Positions 58,026-64,000 of a DNA stretch of 64,000 nucleotides are shown in pieces. Both the position numbers and the translations under genes were made by a program. Numbering within the stretch: the first letter of the stretch is position 1; each line of letters starts with the position of its first letter. The notes below the pieces were generated by a model, which had not been told where the DNA came from, made no database searches, and saw only the letters and a program-made list of their open reading frames with translations. The stretch comes from Talinum fruticosum (taxonomy: Eukaryota > Streptophyta > Magnoliopsida > Caryophyllales > Talinaceae), in contig JAITYX010000003.1 in NCBI GenBank assembly GCA_021018815.1, positions 4,574,501 to 4,638,500 on the forward strand, written 5' to 3'.

Positions 58026-58184
58026 AAGTTTGTCTATTTAGTTGGTTGTTACGCCATAGCTAGCGATGGTCAGCCGTTGGTCAGCCCCATGTTATCCGTT
58101 GGTCATCCATGTGAGGTGGTCCCAGTGAGGGTGGTCCCGATAGTGTGTGCATAATTCCTAACTAGATATTCAAGCGTAACTCGG

Positions 58185-59349
58185 ATGGCCTCTTGGCTTC
58201 GAGATCATCGAAGTTTAGGTAGTAGTAAGATTACTAATGTGGTTAATACCGGAGAAGTTAGCTGTCAAGTTGATTTCTCAAATTGGATTATTACAAAACA
58301 AAAGATAGAAACAATATATCAAATAGGCAAGTTTGATTTCAATATCGCTTTCTCAATAAAAGATCATGAAGAAACTTTTAGTTTAGATGAAGAATTCCAA
58401 ACTATTAAGTTACTTTCAAACATCTCTATTAAAAAATATAAAGAAAAATATAGATATATTCATTTTGGTATGATTCAAATAGCACTCAAACCTTTAACAA
58501 GATTATGATTAGATTGTCCTATATTCGGGGCTCTTAGAGATAATAGATTAATTGGTTACAAAGATTCATTATTAGTTATGATTCAAACTAATATATGTAA
58601 TGGTCCTATCTATTTCAATTGTTGTCCAAATTATTCAGTTGATCTAAATGATCCCTGGATCATGGATACCTTAATTTTAGATATTCATTTACAAAATGAT
58701 TCAAAAGTGCAATTTACGTAACTTTCAAGAAATTTCGCTATTGCTTACATAATTTATTTCAAGCTATTATCTTCACAACTTAATCCAAATTGTTTATTAA
58801 AACCTTCTCTAGATGAAACAATTTTATTAAAAATTGAATCTGAAAATATTTCAACTTTTACTCCTAAACTATTAAAATGGAATGAAATAACTATTCCTTA
58901 AGAATTTATTATTCAAAATATTAAGCCTCCTATAAATATTGCTCAAAAGAATATTCAACAAGTAATTGAAGAACCTGATGGTAGAATTTAATAAGATTTA
59001 ATTCTATTAATCAAAGAACAAATTCTTCAAGACTTTCGGAAAAAGAGATCTTCCTCGATCCTCTTTTTCAATGCCTTCAAGGTCTATTAATTATGATTAT
59101 TTAAAAGATAATCAAGAAGAAGATTCCTCTTCCTCAAAAATCTATTACAAATCACCTATAGCAGAACCAATTGAAGAAGATAATTCACCAATAGGTTCAC
59201 CTACTCATTCAGCTATGCAACCTCCTTCATATTCTTCTATTAATGTTATTTCAAAACCCTTTGCAATTAATAAAGAATATTTAAGAGAAGATTTTGATTC
59301 AATTAAAAATAGAGATAAAAAAAATGATTTTTATCTCATTTCGATTTAA
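58185..59349 (+). pseudogene. Pararetrovirus movement protein (copy 2)
   Basis: ATG 58185 (MASWLRDHRSLGSSK). 30K-superfamily movement protein with KYRYIHFGMIQIALKPLTRL, then NCCPNYSVDLNDPWI near 58620. Stops at about 58506, 58719 and 58900 and a frame change near 59040. It closes with the Ser-rich linker MPSRSINYDYLKDNQEEDSS (59071). More complete than the minus copy at the N-terminus. Confidence 0.87.
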
Positions 59350-60896
59350 AAGCTCAAACATTCATAAGGCAAGAATGGTATTCATTAATGGAAAGAATTG
59401 AATGCAATATTTTATTCTTTACATGGTGGACCATGTTTGCTTTAGAAAATAATTTACCAAATCCTCATGTTATTCAAGAAATTAATACTAATAAAAATCT
59501 TAGCAAAAATGGACTTTATCAAATGGAAATATATTTACATCTATAACTCCTCCTTTACAAGAGATTTTGATCCCTTCGGATCAAGGTCATATTCCTGTTG
59601 CTCCATTCAAAATAGGAAAAAACGATTCGAGATGATTCTCAAATAGCTTTAGAAGATATTAAAAAGGTTTATCATCAAAATAATTATACTAATCAAGTTT
59701 TACATACAATTTCTCAACAAGTTAATATGGTTTCTACTCAAATAGAAGCAATATCCAAAAAGAAGATATTGATTTATTATCAAAAAAATTAGAAAATCTA
59801 GATTTAAATAGAGACTCAACAAAAGCAGGATTCCTAAATGATATTTCATCCCCTCTCATTGAATTCAATAAGAATAAAAATTTAGAAATTTCAAATAGCC
59901 CATTAATTAAGAAAATTGATGAAAAACTAAAACAAGCAGATAGTTCAAGTAATACTCTTAATGTTTTAGACATCTTTCCGAGAGGATCAAGAAGTAACTA
60001 ATATTAATAAAATCTTCAATAAAAAAGAAATTCCTTATTATTCTAGAAGCACTCCTCCAAATCTTCAACTTGAATCAATAAAATCAGTAGTTACGAAGCT
60101 TTTGACGGTGGTTCCATCTATGGATGGAATTTAGATGGAAAATTCGAACATGAAGCATTAATTATTCTTCATAGGATGATGATGGCATATGCCACCTACA
60201 CATCCAAAGGTGCTCCAGAAACTCAAGCTTTTGATTTACTAACTTCAAGTTTCACTGGATCATTAAAATCTTGGTGGGAAAATTACATGACAGACTGAAT
60301 AATGTTTGAGTATTAAAAATCATAAAGAAACTGTTTACACTTTAGTCCATACAATAGTTGTCAATCTTCTAGGCACTCCAAAAGATATGTTAAGTGGTCA
60401 AAAAATTTTATTGACAAATCTAAGATGTCCTACTCTAAAAGATTACAATTGGTATAAAGATACTTATTTCACGTATTTATTAAAAAGACAAGATTGTCGT
60501 CAACCTTATTGGAAGAAAAATTCATTTCGGGATTACCAAATTTAATTTCTCAGAGGATATTTAATAAACGAAAAAATTTACAGGTAAAGACCTAATTCCT
60601 TATGATCAAATCACATTCGGTCAATTATTAGGATTTATTAAAAAGAAGGTATTTCTTTATGCAATGAATTAAAATTACAAGCAAGATATTCAACAGACAA
60701 AGCCGTTACATGAAAAGAGTTAGGTTCTTTTTGTGAAGCCTTTTGCCTTTCAAAAGTTGAAGCTCCTTGTGTTCAAAAAAGACGAACAAATCAAATTAAT
60801 AAAAAGAGATTGTTTAATCGCACTAATAATAATAATAAAACAAATACAACTCCTAAGAAAAGTATTCCAAAAAAGAAAACTACTAATAAAACTACT
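59350..60896 (+). pseudogene. Pararetrovirus coat protein (copy 2, fullest copy)
   Basis: The only copy retaining the coat core. It runs from an ALEDIKKVYHQNNYTNQV stretch near 59645 through FEHEALIILHRMMMAYATYT near 60146, LKSWWENYM near 60264, KNHKETVYTLVHTIVVNLLG near 60312 and a WYKDTYFTYLLKRQDCRQPY stretch near 60450, to a basic C-terminal stretch before the zinc knuckle. Many frame changes. Similar coat cores occur in Caulimoviridae polyproteins, where they package the pregenomic RNA. Confidence 0.82.
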
Positions 60897-61540
60897 TGTT
60901 TCAAATGTGGTAAACCAGGCCATTATGCAAAGAATTGCAAAATTAAAGAAAAATTAAATGAAATTTGTGGTGATAACCATGAAATTCAAGAAAAGATCAT
61001 TTCTTTATTTGAGCTCAAAGATACTCCAGTTAGTTATTCTGAAGATAATGGTCTTTATGAATTAGAAAGTAATTCAAGTGATTATTCATCAGGAAATGAA
61101 TCATCCAGGATTTGTTACAAATGTATCAATATGATTAATACTACTAAAAATGAAAGAGAATTTTTATTATATTTAATTGAACAAATTCAAGATCCAGAAT
61201 TAAGGAAAGAATATTTAGAAAAACTTAAAAGTATTTTAATAAAAGAAGATTTATTAAAAGTCACTCCTCCTAATTTCAACATTAATAAAATATTTGAGAA
61301 ATATGATACTCCAAATATTTTAAAGGTAATTAATATTCAAGACTTAAAAATGGAAGTCAACAATCTTAAAGAACAAATTAAAGAAATTAATCAAAATTTA
61401 TGTTCCCTTCAAATTAAAGATCTAGAATTAGAAACAAGAATATCACTAATTGAGAATAAATCAAGTTCTTCAAATGCTAATGAAGACACTCCAAGCTCTT
61501 CTAACAGATCAACAATTTATTTCTACAATTAATCATATTA
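60897..61540 (+). pseudogene. Zinc knuckle and coiled-coil segment (copy 2)
   Basis: CCHC knuckle CFKCGKPGHYAKNC at 60897-60938, open for 240 codons (60810-61532). An acidic segment (ELESNSSDYSSGNESS) and a heptad-like MEVNNLKEQIKEINQNL region (about 61350) follow. This is the least damaged viral open frame in the window. Confidence 0.88.
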
Positions 61541-61880
61541 ATTATAAAAAATGGTATATTCACATTATTCTAAAGATTAATGATGACTTTGAACTCAATA
61601 CTATTGCTCTACTTGATAGTGGTGCAGATCAAAATTGTATTAAAGAAGGATTAATTCCATCCAAGTTTTATTAGAAAACCAAAGAACGTCTCCATAGTGC
61701 CAATGGAACGGCACTACAAATTAAATATAAATTATCAAATGCTTATATCTCGTAATCAAGGTTATTGTTTCAAAAATACTTTTATCGTTGTTAAAGTCAT
61801 AGGTCAAGAAGTTATTCTAGGTACCCCTTTTATAACTCAAATTTATCCTTTCAAAGTTGATCAATTTGGTGTTCATACAC
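61541..61880 (+). pseudogene. Aspartic protease (copy 2)
   Basis: Catalytic LLDSGADQNCIKEGLIPS at about 61608, followed by VILGTPFITQIYPF near 61812. The DSG triad is intact here, unlike copy 1. A stop at about 61672 and a frame change follow. In relatives it cleaves the polyprotein. Confidence 0.85.
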
Positions 61881-62850
61881 AAATTCATAAAAATGCATTT
61901 CCTTTAAATTTATATCTTCAATTCTTTCAAAAGATTTATCTTTTAAAAAGCATCCTTTTATCAATGTTATTTTTAACAAAAATTCTTTCTTTTCAGCTCT
62001 CAATATCAATAAAGAAGAAAAGAAAGAAAGAACTATTCAAACTCCTCGGCATTATGCCGTTAAGACGATTACTCCAGCTCATTCTCAACATTCAATCCCT
62101 ATATCAAATTCATACCAAGTTTTATCCAATCAAGAATTTCCTGCTTTATCTTATGTTCAAGCTTCAACAAAATTTCAAAAACACACTCAACTAAATCCTT
62201 CTTTTGATTCTAAATATTTTACAAAACCCACTAAAGAACATATTATTTATACAAAATTCGGACAACCTCAATCCCTGTCTCAACTCAACGAATTTGTCAA
62301 AACCATTTTGTTACCAGAATGTTATTTCATTACCGACAATCCACTCAAGGACAGAACTTTTTATGAATTTATTTTAGTTGACTCAAAATCCGCAGAAATC
62401 CAACATATTCCGGATCGTACAAATGCAAACCAAATAGCCTACTCAAAACTCGTAATACTTAAGGTACTTATTGGGAAAAATTTCCCCAGTAAATATTTAA
62501 TCAAACTATTTTCCGAACCATTCAATTTACCAGTGCTATAATTACATAGACTATGAAAAGGCTTGGTATTATACATTTCTATAGAGTCCATTCAATCATT
62601 CATGGTTTATTAGTTTTGATACAAGAACGGAATTTCAATTTCCCATTTGGTTCTACGAATGGTGGTTAACCATGGGCTCTATTCAAGACATATGGCCGTA
62701 AGAGGTCAAAAACATTACAGCAGACTATTCAAACACTTCAATTATCTCGTCCGGATCTCAAGGAAATATCATTCCATAAGAAGTATGGATTTCTTGGATT
62801 ATATGCTCGCTTATTTTCCATTACTCAATATCACAATCTCCCAAGCATTG
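61881..62850 (+). pseudogene. Copy-2-specific segment replacing RT/RNase H; function unknown
   Basis: Where copy 1 has RT and RNase H, copy 2 has about 1 kb of unrelated coding-like sequence. Pieces seen: KEHIIYTKFGQPQSLSQLNE near 62230, LLPECYFITDNPLKDRTFYE near 62308, a stretch rich in Trp, Tyr and Phe near 62550-62700 (FPIWFYEWWLTMGS), and a KKYGFLGLYARLF stretch near 62780. It then joins the shared tail ISREFKIKWWDKFN. No RT motif (no YxDD, no MPFGL) is present. Similar Trp-rich segments occur in other plant viral-like polyproteins from memory, without a known function. Confidence 0.7.
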
Positions 62851-63164
62851 TATTCATTAGTCGAGAATTCAAAATTAAATGGTGGGACAAGTTCAATATT
62901 CACGCTGCCTTAGGGATTAAGTCAGCCACATCGACTCAACAAGCGCCTCCTACTCCACAAAAGCAAGAAAAGAATTCCAAAGGAAAAGAGAAAGTTCAAG
63001 ATGAAGAAATTCAATTGCTCGTGCAAGAAATCAAGCTACTCAAGAAACAACAACAGCAATTATTCCCGAAGACAAGCACCAATTCATCCGATTCCTCGAT
63101 TCAATCAGATTATGATCCTTTTGACGGGCCTTGCGTCCAGGATCCATATAGTATTTAACCCTTA
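62851..63164 (+). pseudogene. C-terminal tail (copy 2)
   Basis: Shared with copy 1 (56830-57160). WWDKFNIHAALGIKSATSTQ, then the heptad-like stretch KVQDEEIQLLVQEIKLLKKQ, ending DYDPFDGPCVQDPYSI before a TAA near 63157. Better preserved than in copy 1. Confidence 0.8.
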
Positions 63165-63886
63165 TATGGTGATTCAAAAAAAATAAATTATTATTTCTAA
63201 TGAATTTTATGCAGGTTTTTATTTCAATAAAATTCCATATTTTACTTCTCAAAATCCCCTAGGAAGGAAGTGGATGTTATTGTTCAGCTTACTATTCATG
63301 AAGGACAATAGTATTCATTCATGGGGGACAATCAACTATCCGAGATGACATTACTCAATATCACCATGTGATGAAATGAATAATCGTTGAGTACATGGCT
63401 ACTACTTTCCACTCACTATCGGCAAAATAATTCAAGCTACTGTTCAAAATATGGGGAATCATCAATTACTATTCATACTTTCAGTCCAATCAATACTGTT
63501 CCAATAATTCAACATTGTCGAAAGATATTTTCAAGATTATGATTCCATTCCAATCAAGCATCTTCAATCGTCCAAGTGTTCGGCATTAATTCATCATTGT
63601 ATTCTATAAATATGTAGTCATTACTTCAATAGAAGGTAGAACCAACTCAAAGAAAACTCATCACCGAGAACACTTGCCTTTAGCAATCACTCTCCTTATC
63701 CTCTCAATCTCTATCCAACCCCTCTCCCCAAGAGCTTATATTTCAAATTGTTGTACAAGTTTCCTTTCAATCAATTAAAGAAAGTAAGTTTTGATTCATC
63801 TTCCTCGTTTCAATTATGCTTTATTTAATTATTTAATTTACTATTTTCATCTTTTGTTTTGAAAATCAATTTGTCAAATTAATTGG
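63165..63886 (+). promoter_or_regulatory. Viral 3' non-coding region and promoter (copy 2)
   Basis: Matches 57181-57851. TATA box CTATAAATAT at 63604-63613. The stem-loop seen in copy 1 is disrupted by an insertion near 63359. Confidence 0.7.
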
Positions 63887-64000
63887 TCACTCTGCTCTCC
63901 TCGCTACTCATCCATACTTAGTCCCCGAGCTACATTTCAAGCTCTAGATGGATCCTGTCTCCATCCGGTATTGGGATGCAGCTCGGAGACTAAGTACGGA
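63887..64000 (+). other. Third viral leader, folding back at the window edge
   Basis: One 82-bp leader block (63888-63967) and a degraded primer site (GGTATTGGGA). From 63975 the bases TGCAGCTCGGAGACTAAGT are the near reverse complement of the leader's own ACTTAGTCCCCGAGCTACA, so an inverted viral copy begins here. Confidence 0.7.

Noticed and set aside
1..64000. CRISPR arrays, operons, bacterial insertion sequences or rRNA genes
   Set aside because: None seen. The content is clearly plant nuclear DNA.

Overview
The window is nuclear DNA of a flowering plant (AT-rich, intron-bearing). The evidence is one spliced plant-type CCCH zinc-finger gene, several classes of plant transposable element with target-site duplications, and a cluster of endogenous plant pararetrovirus (Caulimoviridae-type) sequence. 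The species cannot be named from the sequence alone.

Layout. (1) 1-35807 is a deeply nested transposon block built mostly from one Ty1/copia family. Its long LTRs (about 1.4-1.6 kb), pol order PR-IN-RT-RNaseH and extra post-pol ORF fit the SIRE/Maximus lineage. The oldest layer, element A (+ strand), survives as 3478-4435, 16789-20170 and 34398-35807. Solo LTR B (- strand) sits in A (TSD ATACA). Nearly complete element C (4972-15723, TSD CTTAC) sits in B. Solo LTR D (- strand) sits in A's 3' LTR. D is itself split by a 3.25-kb gypsy-type solo LTR (20825-24078) and by solo LTR E (+ strand). E carries an 8.0-kb CACTA (En/Spm) transposon (24284-32325, TSD TTT) with decayed TNP2/tnpD-like and tnpA-like genes. 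(2) 35808-37640 is a minus-strand remnant of a Tat/Ogre-like gypsy LTR region. (3) 37640-49500 is the only convincing host gene: a four-exon, 460-residue C-x8-C-x5-C-x3-H zinc-finger protein whose first intron is 9.1 kb and holds small repeats (a MITE, a probable tRNA-derived SINE, a possible Stowaway). (4) 49500-51785 is AT-rich intergenic DNA with a short tandem array. (5) 51786-64000 is an endogenous pararetrovirus cluster: a minus-strand fragment (leader, movement protein, coat remnant), then a plus-strand copy with protease, RT and RNase H, then a plus-strand copy with movement protein, coat protein, zinc knuckle and protease but no RT, then the start of another leader that folds back on itself.

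The two plus-strand viral copies share termini and tail but carry different central modules, which resembles the multipartite organisation reported for endogenous florendoviruses. This is the most interesting part of the window. A second notable pattern is a recurrent one-base indel at CHG (CAG/CTG/CCG) sites in the repeats. It disables primer-binding sites and reading frames and may be a sequencing artefact linked to plant CHG methylation. All element and virus genes are broken as written; the CCCH gene is intact.
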